The notes: generated by a model from the sequence alone, not told the origin. DNA of 64,000 nucleotides from Pempheris klunzingeri (GCF_042242105.1 NC_092025.1:16832156-16896155); one strand, 5' to 3'. Positions 25,601 through 38,145 are shown, numbered from the stretch's first letter. Made by a program: numbers and translations.

Positions 25601-28600
25601 AAATTATATTCACTACTGGACACCTTAGCTTCAATGGCCAATTTAGCTTTAGTTTAAATATTTATGTCCAAAAATGTAATGTCAACCCTGCATGAGTACA
25701 GCAAATGTATTAGTTTGGAGCTCCCTCTATATTTCAAATGCAGCACCAATACTAACTCGGATAGAAAAACAAACCAGGTGTTAAGCTATATAATATTCAC
25801 AACAGAACAAGATCAGCACTTGTGAGACACAGTTATGAGACAAACACATTTGTGTCATTATTATATGTAAAAATTACTGAAGGCCCTGTAATATGAATGA
25901 TGATAAATGTTTTTCTTCATCTTAGGGAATCTGCTATTGTTCAAACCAGCACCAGTTCATGTAGGAAAGACAAAGAGGCTCAATCAGATATCTTAGGTAC
26001 ACAGGGTTCTGAAGGCAAAACAAAAATACTTTCTGCAACTTCCTGCCTTGCAGACAACGCAGGAAGTGTTTGAGTACAAGCTGCACTGTGTGCATGCTTG
26101 TGAGTATGCAACATCATATGTGACGACGGAAAAAAGTGAGACTCACTCTTCCAGTTACCAGGGGAACGGTAGTCTCTGCTTTGGTTCTTTCTGCTTCATC
26201 ATAGGAAGGTAGCGTAGTCGCTACGTTGTATGATGGAGGCTTGGGGAAAGCACCGTCCTCCTTGTAGTCAAAGTAGGCTGAAGAAGAAACACACATTCTC
26301 ACACGGGCGAAGTTTCAAACACAAAAGCAGAAGTCTTACGAAAACAAAGTCTTATTTTGTACTGCCAGACGGCTGACTATTAACTGCATGACACTATTTA
26401 TATATTTACTGACACTGTCAAACCTAAAGCCATTATATAACACGTGGTCTTATTCTTACGCTTAGTCACTGCAGGCAGCTCTGGAGGTGGAAACAGACTT
26501 GAGACTTGAAGGTGATCTAGAATTTCCGACTAATCCTCACAAACTGCAAATTCTATTCTATTTAGATTAGAATAAAAGTGTTCTTTATGCAAACAAGACA
26601 ACTTTCAACTGTGTGAGAATCTGCTTGTTGGGAAAATGTTTGTCAGGCCCTACAGTGGTAATATAACTAAATGCATGTAACAGACTAAGTTTCGGCAGGT
26701 ACCCAATATTAGAAAGGACTTGGGTCCAGATCAGGGCCAAAAATCCTGATTGGGACATCCCTAAAGGAAGCATTTATTTCTGAACTATGAGTTGCATTTA
26801 TGTATCACTTTATTTATCCGTTTGAAGCTGTGAAGTAATAAAGATGTCAAGATTATTACTTCCCACAATGCCACAGTCATTTATTATTCACTTGTTCAAG
26901 ACAGTTTATAGGGCCACCATGTTTCCTCAGGTTCTCCCTTTGCAGACCAGCATGAATGTGATTCCCCCCTACGCCATCACTGCCAATGACCTCAGCAGCA
27001 GGGATACATCTGGATGGGTCACGGTCTTACCAGCATTGTCCACTGCGATGCTGCTGTACGGGGGTGGAGCATCAGCTGCTACCTGTGGACTCTCCTCTGG
27101 GTCCTCCTCATTAGGCAGCTGTGAGAGGGAGAGAAACCACTTCCTGGTTAATTTAAGGCTACAAAATACTGGTGGCTTCACTGGCTGCTCTCCGTCTGAA
27201 ACAGATGCTTTTAGATAAAGAAGCTTCACACTGCCTGTGTAATATTAAATGATTACCACAATGCCTATTTCAAAGAATTCACAAACTAAGCATAAATAAC
27301 ATTATCAGAAGAGAGGAAGGGAAACTGGGACCACAAGAAAAACGTTTTTCAAGCACTTATGAACTTTCTGAGGAAACGAGCATCAAACACAGTGTTTCTC
27401 ACTTCTCCTTGACTTGCTTACTCTTATTCAAAGTAGGAAACACGTGAGCAGGGAAGCCAACTTAAAAAACCCAATTGCAGCTTTGTCTGTCACCTCAGAC
27501 ACAGAAGCCAGACTCAGCTACTCTTTACTCCTGATTCAGCGAAACAAGATGTTACTCCCAAGCCCATTTGACCAAATAACACCAGTGGCAGTTTCCAGAC
27601 CAAGGCCAATGGGGTGGTACTGAACACAGAGGCATTTCACGGATTAACAACACCTCTGCTTTCTTTTTAATGCCGGCGACACTTTACAGCTCTGTAGTTG
27701 ATTTTTCTAGAAAGGAACTGATATCCCACCATGAATCTATAGGATAACATTACTGCATCAGATGGGGACTGTGGACCTGGCACACTTTCAAATAATCAAT
27801 TCCAATCAATTAACCCCAATTAAATAACCTAGTGAGTAAATCACATTACCTGAAAACATGCAATTGATCTACACACAACGTTCTTTAGCATATATGGGGA
27901 ATTGATAATAGCTCCCATCAAATTAATATAGTATAGTACACACTCATTTGCCAGCTTATTAGGTACACCAAGCTAAAACTAATACAGTCTAATACAACAG
28001 CCCTGTAATAAATCCTCTTGTGGTGTAGATTCAACTGTATGGTCATTTTAGAGAATGCAGTTTGTGGTGCTGTTGGTGCTGCTAGCATGGTGTTTCTATT
28101 ATTCTATTAGCTTGTCCACCACATTCATATGAATGAGGGCTGAATAACAGAACCTCCTCACTGAATAATGCAATATAGTTCAGCAGTATCACAAATTACA
28201 TCCTCCAAAATTACCAAATAGTTTAATCTACACCTGCATAGAAGATTAAATAAAAACTTAACATCATAGCCCTCATGAAGGGAGGATTTATCGCAAGACT
28301 CTTATATTAGCCTACATTTGTTAAGCTAGGTTCACCTAATATACTGACAACTGAATGTATATTAACCAGGATTGCAATGAAGCAATCACTTCAAGAACTG
28401 CTGACCAAACTCAATTCAAGTAACCCCACATTTTGAAGCAGTGTTTCTTGTTAAGAGTTACCAAATAAGAGACTTTATATCTGTGAAAGAATCAAGAAGT
28501 AATAATAAAGACCGTCTGCCCTACCAACGCATAGCTAAGCAGGTTAGCTGGAGGATTTAGCAGTTAAGCTAGATGACCAGTGAACACACCCACTGCTACA

Positions 28601-29060
28601 GTAACCTAGGTCATGTGCTATCCAAACACCACAATTAGCATATAGTCAGGGTCGTCGAAAATCGTTCAATTCACGTACCTTGCCACGTATTATACATAGA
28701 ACTCTGTGTAATCTATATACATATATATATATATATAACTCGACGCTGGACACCCACGTTAGCTTTAACTAGTATTAGCATTACTGAAACGTTAGCTAGT
28801 TAGCGTGTTGTTGACAGCCAGCTTCTCTCGATGGAAATAACGAGATTATTCGCATCACAATTGACCTAATTGACGATAAAAGCATCCAGGTTGCTTAAAT
28901 AGTAACTAATTTTCAGTAAAATGGCACGAACGACGCACCTTGGTGCTGCTTTAGCCAGCCTGACTTACAACGTTAACGTGTTATGTTAAATCTTTAACGT
29001 GTCAGCTGTTAACGGACAGTGTTGTCTTACCTGCTGATATCTGCCGCTCGGCTCGGCCAT
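22697..29060 (-). CDS. ndfip1: Nedd4 family-interacting protein 1 (7 coding exons, complete)
   Basis: Membrane adaptor that recruits and activates Nedd4/Itch-type HECT ubiquitin ligases on Golgi, endosomal and vesicle membranes (family knowledge). Coding exons in transcript order: 29060-29031, 27118-27031, 26277-26147, 24143-24056, 23544-23420, 23150-23084, 22800-22697. Phases join without error and give 210 aa; I recall about 221 aa for human. The start is the ATG at 29060-29058 (MAEPSGRYQQ). The cytosolic N-terminus carries the WW-binding motifs PPPY (about 28-31), PPSY (53-56) and LPSY (62-65). Three membrane segments follow at about 107-130, 135-153 and 166-188, the second after the conserved SAAGRYGAISGFG. 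The C-terminus is LPRTRVLFIY with stop at 22699-22697. The N-terminal 20 or so residues are shorter than in mammals. Intron 1 holds a MITE. Fish also have ndfip paralogues, so the exact paralogue name is less certain than the family. Confidence 0.97.
27939..28357. mobile_element. 419-bp Tc1/mariner-type MITE in ndfip1 intron 1
   Basis: The left arm (27939-28016, CACACTCATTTGCCAG, TTATTAGGTACACC, ATAAATCCT) and the reverse complement of the right arm (28283-28357, CATTCAGTTGTCAG, ATATTAGGTGAACC, ATAAATCCT) align over about 75 bp. A TA dinucleotide flanks both ends (27937-27938 and 28358-28359). It is non-coding. The TTATTAGGTACACC ends recall the Tc1-like element at the right edge of the window. 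Confidence 0.75.
28715..28738. repeat. (AT)n microsatellite in ndfip1 intron 1
   Basis: Imperfect TA repeat (ATATACATATATATATATAT). Confidence 0.8.
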
Positions 29061-29230
29061 TCCGATTTGAACGGCTTTTAATCGACGACAGAGAAGAGAC
29101 AGGCCGCCCAGACACCCAACGAAAAGGAAATTATATAACAGTATAAACTGTAAACTCGGTCCTCGCCACAATGAGAACCTGTTTCTCCCTCGACTGCTCG
29201 CTGCTCACACTGCTGTCAAGCTGCAGCATC
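29061..29230 (-). promoter_or_regulatory. ndfip1: ndfip1 5' UTR and proximal promoter
   Basis: Sequence upstream of the ndfip1 ATG, with scattered CpGs (GGCTCGGCC at the start codon, CGACGA, CTCGACTGCTCG) and no clear TATA box. The boundary is approximate. Confidence 0.35.
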
Positions 29231-29779
29231 TGCCAGTGTGAAACATAGAGCTTCCTGTTAGCTTTACAAAATAAAATCCATGTAGAGAGCCACAGAGTTA
29301 TTATATTATATATACATAGAGTTATTTTAAGTCAAGTAATAGGTGTTCTCTTTTATTCCTAATCTGGGTATTCAGTCACCTCTTTCTCTGGAAGAACTGA
29401 AATCATTCTTGTTCAGAAAAAATACATTTCCGGTGCTTTTATTTTGAAATCCGAACCAGTCGGTCGCTTCCTCATTCTTTCTTACTTCACGCGCAGCTCT
29501 GGTTCTCCAAGCTGTTGACGTCATTGGCCAAAACAAACACTCTGCCGCCCCCTTTTGGATCAAAGTGACACGACCATGATTATTAAATTATAAAAGTTAT
29601 TCAGCTTCCATTACAGTGCAGCCAGCCTGGTAGCTTAGTGTCCTCTGGGACTGTCAGTCATCATATGCAGATTTCCTGGAACAAATGTCTGCTTCTTGTC
29701 GTGCAAACAAGTGTGAATCCTGCAGCATCACAAGTATGGCTTCACAGGTAAGATGCAGTCGGCTATCATTTGGTAAATG

Positions 29780-30393
29780 CAGGGTTGGGAGAGAATAGTT
29801 TGAAATGTAGTCAGGTACTGAGTACAGTTTACATGGCAAACATAATGTGAATCATTGGATTACAAATAAAATGTCTAGTCTGAATACTTTTGTACTTTTG
29901 GGTCACTTCAAAGTCAGACACTGAAAATATTGTACCTTATAATAAAAAAAAATGAACGAGTTCTTCAGATATTCTTTTTTCTTTTTTCTCAAAACATTTT
30001 CAGGGCAAATAAAATGCATTTTGCATATTCAGCATTCAGCATTCAAGTCAAATAATCCTCACAGAAACAAAAGTGGCACAAACTGCAGGTGTACCGTACC
30101 GTGTGTGTATTCTACACCATGTTGGATGCTGGTGCTTTCTGCTTTTGATGCTGCTGTTTGCTGCCTAAGAAGCCGCGTGTGTCAGACATGCTTTTCATGA
30201 GTTGAAAGTTGAAAGCTTCTTGATTCTAAAATTGCCATATTGTATTTATAAATATAATCAAGTAGCCTAATCCTTAATATAACAATAATCTCATCATTTT
30301 TTTTCCTCAATTGTAATCTGGGTTGATTCAGTTATTTTTTGTAACCTGATTACATAATCCCGATTACATATAATCCATCACTACCCAACCCTG
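29780..30393. mobile_element. 614-bp hAT-like non-autonomous transposon
   Basis: Starts CAGGGTTGGGAGAGAATAG and ends CACTACCCAACCCTG, so the tips are inverted repeats. Internal GTAATCTGGGTTGATTCAG and GATTACATAATCCCGATTAC are typical of this common fish family. The 8-bp flanks are GGTAAATG (29772-29779) and GGTAGAGA (30394-30401), sharing 5 of 8 bases, consistent with a decayed hAT target duplication. It lies between ndfip1 and endouc and has no transposase. Confidence 0.65.
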
Positions 30394-30807
30394 GGTAGAG
30401 ACAATCAAACTATGTCACAATACCTTAAACAAAAGTGTTCATAAAAGCTACCGATTAACTAGTTGGAAGCCTTTTGTTTTTGGATCAGATGTGACGTGAA
30501 TGAGTTGATAAACTGATTCCTGGAACCAAATAATGAGGAAAATGAATTTACCACACGTAAGGTGTCCAATTTGAACATAATATACTAAAAACAGTCATTT
30601 TGAACATGTTTACTCTCCTCTTACAGTTTCTACGATAAAAGAAAAACAAGTGTTGGAGACTGACTGGCTACATTTTAAGATTCATTCATGAGCATCTGGC
30701 TACATTATTCATATACAGTATATATGTCACTCAGGCTAATATATTTTTCCACCACATTCTTGGAGTTACTGTGCAATAACAACCAAAACAAATGGGTCTT
30801 GTAAGGT

Positions 30808-30813
30808 TTTATT
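30808..30813 (-). terminator. endouc: Polyadenylation signal AATAAA, endouc
   Basis: The minus strand reads AATAAA 109 nt after the endouc stop codon, giving a short 3' UTR. It is the first canonical signal after the stop. Confidence 0.6.
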
Positions 30814-30921
30814 GTATCTTTATCTAAAATAAAAAGACAACAACAATACCTGCGACACTTTGTATGCAACACTTTGTATGCAAGCTCAAGTGTTGGAGAA
30901 TCAAATTGTTTTCCAGTCAAG

Positions 30922-31179
30922 TTACTTAGGCTTCTGGTACTTAAGGAGCACAGGGTACGTGGTGCCTATGTGCTTCTGGTTGTAGTGGTGGCAAACGATC
31001 TCCACATCGTAGAAACTGAACTGGACTTTGACACGCTCGTTGGGCGAGGTGAGGAAACAGAGAGTGTAGAGGGCAAACTCAAACTCCGGACTGACGCCGA
31101 TGAAGATGCTGCCCTTGGGCTTTATACCGTTCTTCCAGCTGAACTGTAGCGCCAGGATGTGTTTGTTCTCGTCGGGCTG

Positions 31180-31226
<47 letters not shown>

Positions 31227-34200
31227 TTAAAAAAAAAATAAACTTGAGATAATAAATAAACTCATGGTGAGGGATGGAGGAGGAAGCAGGATTGTTTGAC
31301 AAAAGCAGCTGTGGGCTCGATCTCAGGCAGAGGGGAGGAGATGAGAGAGACAGAAGTGGGAGAGGTGTGAGACTGTTTGAGGTGTCAGCATGTTATCATC
31401 AGTCCTCACAAAGAGAAAGATAATTTAAAACCGAGACTAACAGTTGGCCGTGATGAAAAAAATAGATATAAACCTCCTGTCAACCTTCTAATTGTGACTT
31501 TGGGTCCGGTGTCACATGCAAATACTTTGGCATGCAGCACTGCATGGTAGAAACTGCACAAAGGATCGGTAAGAATTATGCAAAATAGGATATGAAAATG
31601 GTACGCTGTTTCACACAGCGTTTCTTTGCTTGAACAGAAAATGGAAATGTGTGATCTAAAGATCAGCCAGGCTACAAAAAGATAAAGAGATGTGAAGATT
31701 TCATATTTTAAAAAGTGTGTACAGGTCATACAACTTTTTTTTTTTTTTCATGAATTCACTTAAAGTTGTCCTTGTGATCTACTGGAGACAAAAGACAAAA
31801 CACAGAGACATGAGCGAAAAGGTGAGAGAGCAAATGAGGTTTCTGAGCGAGACGACAAAGAGTGAAAGTCAACTTGTGGGAATAGAGGAGAGAAGTGAAG
31901 ATGGGAGATTTGTCACATTTATGTGGGTGTGAATGTGTGATGGGGACATTTTAGAGACTTAACAGGAAAACAACACACAGTCTTTCTCAGGTCAAAGGGA
32001 AGCTGAATGGATTGTTAAATACTCGATAACAATAACATGGTACCATGGGTGAATTGGCATTAACGCTGTAGCCTTTGTAATCGATGTGACCCAGCTTTTC
32101 TTGTAGGTAGAGCTGGATCCAGTTGTGAAAGCCGATAACAATCCGCCCTCCTCTCGTCTCCCCGACAAACACATGTTCAAACCCTGAGGAGTCTGGCCTG
32201 GTGGGAGACAGAGACAGGCCATGTTGTCGGGTCTTTTTTTTATTTTATTACTTGTCACATGCATACATGCAGAAAAACAAACATTTGTAAAAAGTGTAAT
32301 TTGATGAGCTCGTGGTCATGCCCCAAACTCAGTTCATTTGAATGTAAAAGGTTCAGCAGACCAAACTGTATTAAGTCATGTGCCATTTAGACAAAATGAG
32401 GTGTTTAGTGGCTCACAGTGAAGCGGACTGGATGTACTACACACAGCTGGTTTCTCAGAGTAAGACAGTTGCCGCCACAGTGGCAGATTCCACTGGTGAA
32501 GTTAAATTTAGGTGCCGTGCCGGTTTTCACCCACCTGCTGGATCCTCTCCTCGCATAAAGTTCAAACCAGATCCTGTACAGCTGCTCCTTGAATTTTGTG
32601 TCATCTGCTGGAGAGAGGTGCTTCTCTACCAGGTATTTATGAGCTATCTGCAAACAAGAATTTCCTATAAAACGTTGTCATTTACATTGTGCTCAACTGC
32701 TCAATGCTGGATTGGGATCAGCCGAGGGGCTAAACTGGCTTTGGATCTGGATTCTTGATCTTTGTTTGGCGCTGAAGCCACTATGAGATGCATATGAGAA
32801 ATCTTATCTGTTGATAACAGAGCAACAACAGTTTTCAGGCTTACAAACTCTACAGAACAATATGTAGAACCATTCGGATGCTGGACCAGATCCAAGAAAA
32901 GTAAGAATTCAATAATAATTTGACCACAGAAAGAGTCATTCTATCAAATGAATATTTAAACAACTGCGCTAATCAGTTCTCATTAATTGTTCAGGAGAAA
33001 TGGGCCTTTATGAGGGTCCCCACATGTACCTTCATAGTGGGAGTCTGAATGATGGAGTCCAGGAACTTGTGGTTCTCTGCCACCTCCTCTGGGGTCACAA
33101 TTTCTGGCTCACCGGTGTCACTCTCATAGTTATCCAACAGGGAGATAAAGGCTGCAGGAAAACACACACAGACGCTGTTCAAAAAAGTGATTTTGTCCAG
33201 TCTGGGATAATGCATGATGTCATTTTTCAAAAAAACACATAATACCCTTAAGTTCTGTCCAGTCCCACAGACACGGTTATAGTGACAATTAAGACCCCTG
33301 CTGTGCATAAATTAACCTGTACACATTTGAAACTGTGAAATATCTTTTAGCTGTGCAACATATTTTATTCATTTTAATCTCAATAACTTGTGCAATAACT
33401 GTTATAATTACTTATTTTATAACATTCTATTTTTGGATATGCTTATGAATGTTAATTGTGTGTGAGTTGCATGTGTGTGAATGATGGATGTGTGATTGTT
33501 TCAGGCAGTACTACTGAATTTCATTGTACATATATATATACACACACATATATACATACATACAAATATATATATATATATCCAGCTCAGTAGAGTAGAG
33601 ACTGTCTCTACTCACCAGCTGGATAGTGAAGCAGGTCACTAGAGACTATAGAACAAGTACAAAAATAGCAAGTAGGGAGGAATCCTCCATTTTTCAATGG
33701 GACAGCGGCCTCAGGGTGAACACTTAACTCTACCTATTACATAACTCAACTCCTTGTACAGCTCCATAGCATATACAAAGATTCATCTTCCGTCCTTCAC
33801 AGCACAAGTGTGTGAAAACACCACCAGCAGTTATCATGAGGAGGAGGATGTGAAGGAGAGGCCAGTGGATGGAGAGGAGCATCTTTCTGCACCCAGGTCA
33901 GTGAACTCATCGTGCTCTGTGCTTATGCAACAGGCCGCTGTTCGTCATAAGGAGATTATCAGTAGATGAAAAAGCTTTTCTCTGCAGGGAGGTCACGGGG
34001 AGGGTAGTATCAAACTGGCAAGCGGTGCAGAGGAATGTGTGAAGAGATCATGTCAGCTCAAACATTTTTCTACATGTTAGGTTGTGTAAGAAGCTGCAAC
34101 TTGTGTCCCATCCAGAGAATCCAGTCTTGGGCTGCCTCATCATGAAGAAATATAATTCACCTTTGACTGAAATGGAGTCAAAAGATGGTGATTTTGCAGC

Positions 34201-34696
34201 CTGTGTTCAAAAGCAACTCGGTGTACTATTCTCTGCCCTCAAACACTTACCTAAAAAAGTCTCCTTTTTGAAAATGTTCTCATCGACAAATGTAAACAGA
34301 GGATATCCTGCTCCGTCGTTGTCGTCGTTCATGGTGTCTCCAGCTTTGCCCTGCAGCAGGAGGAGAACCACTCACACTTTAAAACTTGACTCGTGCAGGA
34401 CCGCTGCTATCTGTTGTTCCCAGCAAAAGCAAAAATCATTTTACATGATTCAAACATACATTAAATTAAATTACATTAAATTACAGATAACTAACTGAGC
34501 TACTGTAAATGTGTTCAAGATGTTGTTAGTCATGGTTAATAAAGGGGGCAGCTTTGTGTGATTGTACGTGTGTGTGTGTGTGTGTGTGGTGCACCTGCAG
34601 AGAGATCTTGTAGTCTATCCCAGGTTTGAGTCTGTTGACGTCATTGTCCCATAGTTCCTGCACCATGGCTGACAGCTCTCTGTCGCTCTCAATCAT
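30922..34696 (-). CDS. endouc: Poly(U)-specific endoribonuclease, EndoU/XendoU family (endouc-like)
   Basis: Manganese-dependent endoribonuclease family that cleaves RNA at uridylates (family knowledge). Coding exons: 34696-34595, 34350-34251, 33151-33030, 32647-32535, 32197-32044, 31176-30922. The total of 846 nt is in frame, giving 281 aa, essentially one XendoU domain. The start chosen is the ATG at 34696-34694 (MIESDRELSAMVQ), just before the conserved LSAMVQELWDNDVNRL; upstream sequence stays open, so a further 5' exon is possible. Active-site candidates are E153, H154 and E159 in GFEHVFVGE, H170 in GFHNW, and K216 in GIKPKGS. The spacing matches the Xenopus enzyme residues E161/H162/E167/H178/K224 with a constant offset of 8. 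The motif IGVSPEFEFALYT is also present. No signal peptide or somatomedin-B domain is visible, unlike human ENDOU, which suggests an intracellular form. The donor of exon 5 (ATG|GTACC) is weak. The paralogue letter is inferred. Confidence 0.93.
31184..31223. repeat. (GA)n microsatellite at the last endouc acceptor
   Basis: About 20 GA units, which are CT in the sense of endouc and form the polypyrimidine tract 7 nt before the last coding exon. Confidence 0.9.
33330..33535 (+). mobile_element. Possible LINE 3' tail in endouc intron 2
   Basis: AT-rich sequence with AACTTGTGCAATAACTG and CTACTGAATTTCATTGTACA leading into a TA/CA microsatellite. This is the layout of several fish LINE 3' tails. 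It is divergent, and the boundaries are approximate. Confidence 0.3.
33525..33582. repeat. TA/CA-rich microsatellite in endouc intron 2
   Basis: Compound of TA and CA units adjacent to the possible LINE tail. Confidence 0.8.
34568..34588. repeat. (GT)n microsatellite at the first endouc donor
   Basis: About ten GT units, which are CA in the sense of endouc, beginning 6 nt past the end of the first coding exon. Confidence 0.9.
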
Positions 34697-34699
34697 GAT

Positions 34700-37060
34700 G
34701 CGACAGCTCGGTCGTGCTCTTGGTCCCGCGGTGGATGAGCTGTGGATGGGTTGGTCTCCGTATGTATGTCTATATATGACAGGAGAGGAGCCGTCGGTAA
34801 AGTTTCTGCTGGGTTTGGTACCAACGGCCACTTAATAATAAATGTTTGATTTTTTTTTTTCATTTCATTCATTTTTTCCATTAAATTACATTACATCTCA
34901 TGTTGCTAAGAAGCCAAAAATCTTTGGTTGAAAACGAACATTTTTTTATTTAGGTATCAAGGTTGGCAGATTCAAAAAATATTCAGGAGGAAAACCGGTG
35001 TCACCTGTATGATTTGGGAAAAGTGGAAAATGACTCCTGATGCCTTTATTAATGTATATACTGTGATGATAAAGAGTGCTGCTTGCTTAAGGTGGCATTA
35101 ATTTATAGTTACATGTCGGCACTGTATGGCGATATTCATTTCAGAGCTTAAATTAGTCCAAGACCAAGACATGATGAATTTACTTGACCTAGCACATGCT
35201 TCTTAAGACAGACAAAATGATAAAAAAGTAAAGATTTTACACATAATCACAAAAAAAGGCTATCATGTTAAGTAAATGTGGGCCTGTGATTGTTCACAGC
35301 ATTGTAAAAACATAATAGCTTCCCCCGGCCAGGCAGCGCTCATCCATTCAACTCAACACTACATTCCACAAAAATATGGCTGAGGACAGATCACACATCC
35401 ATGACACTGAGCTCTGGGGACTTCATCATCACCGTCCGAGCCCTCCCTCCCCTCTCCCGCAGGCCGTGTCCCATCATCCATCACATCAAAATCCACTGAC
35501 CTTTTTTCCTCTGAGTCTCGTCCTGCTTTAATGGCTCAGAGAGGAGAGAGTGAAGAGAGATTTGAGGGCTAGTGAGGCTACTCAGTGTTGGTCAGGTGCT
35601 GCTGGCGGTGGCTTCCTGTGTTTGTGAGAGCAGGTGTCTTTGCAGGCATAGTAACAGTTCAGTCAGTCAGTGCGTGGAGAAAGACTGGCAGGGGCTGGGG
35701 AGGGGAGGTGTGTGTGGTTGGGGGGGTGAGGGGAGGGGGCGAACAGAGGGGCAGGACAGGAGAGAGGGGCGATTTTAAAAGGTTATCCCCTGTCAGCAAC
35801 TCTAGCCAAAGGGATTACACCATGTTGTCGTCTCTTTTCAATCTCAGGCTAAAACGTGGGCTCTTTGTTTCTTTAGTATTTCATTGTTTCTCTCCCTGTG
35901 ACAGCATAACCTCTGGATTACAAATATGGGTCACGTTTCAGGTAACAAGAAGTGGTAAAGGCTAAAGAAGTATACATAAAACACTACAGGAAGCACTTTT
36001 TAAAAAATTGAACAGAAAAACAGAATCTTGGTTTGGTAAAACCTCTGATTTTGACTCTTAAGAGTAAATGTTTGGTCAAAAAGTGAGAAAAAGTTTAGCT
36101 AAATCCTTAACATCATCTAAAAAGTGACATTTCTGAACAAAAACCTAATTCAAGAAAAGCCTGTATCAAGTTTGTCACAGACCTACTTCTAAACTGTTTT
36201 TTTAATCAGCATTGGCTTTATCACTTTTAAAACTTTCGAAACATTCTGGCTGAAAAACATGTTGAAATAAGTTATTAACCTTTTTGATTGCTTCTAATTG
36301 TTTTGTTTTTTCACTTTTGCACTGGATGCCGTCTTCATACAGCCGTACCCGAGTGGAAAAAACTGCTTTCAGGCTCCTCCTGTGCTTAGGTAAATGTTTT
36401 GTTTTACCTGTGTGAAAATATACATAATTTACATTTACAGTAGCTTAGGGGAAATGGGAACTGAAATGCCAAGTCATATGTAAGGTTCGTCCTATTTCCT
36501 GGAGTAGTTAACGTCTCCATTACGCAAGAACCTTGTGGGATGGTAATGATTGTTCAAGGTGTTAGTAGGACAACTGAGCTGATTAGATTTCAATTGCAAA
36601 ACAGATGAAAATATAAATTAGTAGTGTTTTTTTTTTTTTTTTTAACAACTGACCATGACATAAACAGGATAATGTCCTTGGAGGTGTACATTATCAGGAA
36701 ATAATGGACTCCGCGGATGTGATGATATTATCCCCTACATATCCTCCTCTTCACTTTTACTCTCAAATGTGCTGCTGTTTCTTGACATGAAGCACAATGT
36801 AATTAATGAGTCTATACTTTAGTACATCCAGTTTCCTTGTTACTGTACTGACGATTTCATACCTTCTTCGTGAAATGTTTTTTTAAATTTAAATATTTTT
36901 TTTTTCCAGTTTCGCAATTGTTTCCAGTGAAAAGTCAAAGACGAGTTGCTATCATTTGTACTGTGTTTAGCTTGCTGCATAGCTGTGCATCTGCTGGAAA
37001 CCAAACTGCATTTTTCAGTCTCAGAGCCAATGAATAAAAAGACAAAAGGTTAAGTGGTGA
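34700..37060. other. Intergenic between rnf14 3' end and endouc start
   Basis: No exon recognised. Contains a G-rich stretch (35,690-35,770, with G7 and repeated GGGG runs). Any endouc upstream exon or promoter would lie here but is not identifiable. Confidence 0.4.
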
Positions 37061-37062
37061 CA

Positions 37063-37068
37063 TTTATT
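37063..37068 (-). terminator. rnf14: Possible polyadenylation signal AATAAA, rnf14
   Basis: The minus strand reads AATAAA about 1.67 kb beyond the rnf14 stop. The intervening 37.1-38.7 kb lacks recognisable repeats apart from a C15 run and could be a long 3' UTR. Transcript data are needed to choose among possible sites. Confidence 0.3.
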
Positions 37069-38130
37069 TTGAGGAACAGTATGCCGAATGCACTTCAACA
37101 GGATTGTGCTGGTCCTGTACTCAGAACGCTTCTTACATGACGGGAAAGTGAATCCATGTGCATTTCGAACCTGAACATGAGATTGTCTTTGTACCGGTCC
37201 AAACCAGCATAAATTCAGAAAGCAGTCTGCTCATTAGAAGCAGTGACAAACAAATGAATTCATGTTGAAAAAGAACAGATTTGATGAGGGCTTCAATTTC
37301 AAACGGCACTGCTTGAATTAGATAATCTCTTTTCTGGTAAAATGTTGAAAAAAAAAATAAAAATAAATTAACATTATACAAAATATTTTTTGTATTTCAA
37401 GACATGAAAATTATATGGCCTCTCTTTGACAGTAATGTTTGGCAACATTAAAATAAAAGTTGTACAAAGGAGGGTGTGAATCAATCTAGTTAAACGTTCC
37501 TGAATGCCTTGTTTTTTTTACTAAGTGAAGATTTCTTTTGTCACGTCACAGTCCCTGAATGACTCGTCTTTCCAGTACACACATACCACAATCACAATCC
37601 AACTAACCCCACCAGAGGATCTACTGAAAAGTTACTTGTCTTGTTCTCCATTATTACATTCTCTATGGACAAATACATGCGACTCAAACTAATTGTGAGA
37701 CCCTTCTCCACAACTAATGTCATGATATTCCTCTTTTCAGCCCGTCTGATTTTTATCATACGAGGTGCAAAGACATTTCTGTAAATTAACTCATCTCAGG
37801 GAAAAAAGCAAACGTAAACATCATTTTCAGAAAAGACAAGGGTCCCAACCTTAACGTGTCTGTCTGAGGGTTTCCCAAACTACAAAACCTTAGCAGTTTT
37901 GGAATTGTGGCTGGGTGACAAATCTCCACGTTTGTCTCCAGTGTGTAAATCCTGTATCAATGTTGTGAATGCAGAGGAGTCTCGGTTAGATGGTGAAATT
38001 CTCTAACTTATCCACCCTGAAGATTGTTTTTACGTTTTATACCTTTGACTTGTGCCAAGTTAGTCAGAGGATAATTCATGTAACAATCAGTGTTCTTCAT
38101 ATAACAAAGAACAGCAAATGCGCAGTCCTT

Positions 38131-38145
38131 CCCCCCCCCCCCCCC
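38131..38145. repeat. C15 homopolymer
   Basis: Fifteen C in the presumed rnf14 3' UTR; reads as G15 in the transcript. Confidence 0.85.

Noticed and set aside
30874-31149. Plus-strand open frame across the last endouc exon
   Set aside because: Shadow of the minus-strand coding exon, whose frame shows the conserved EndoU motifs and correct splice sites.
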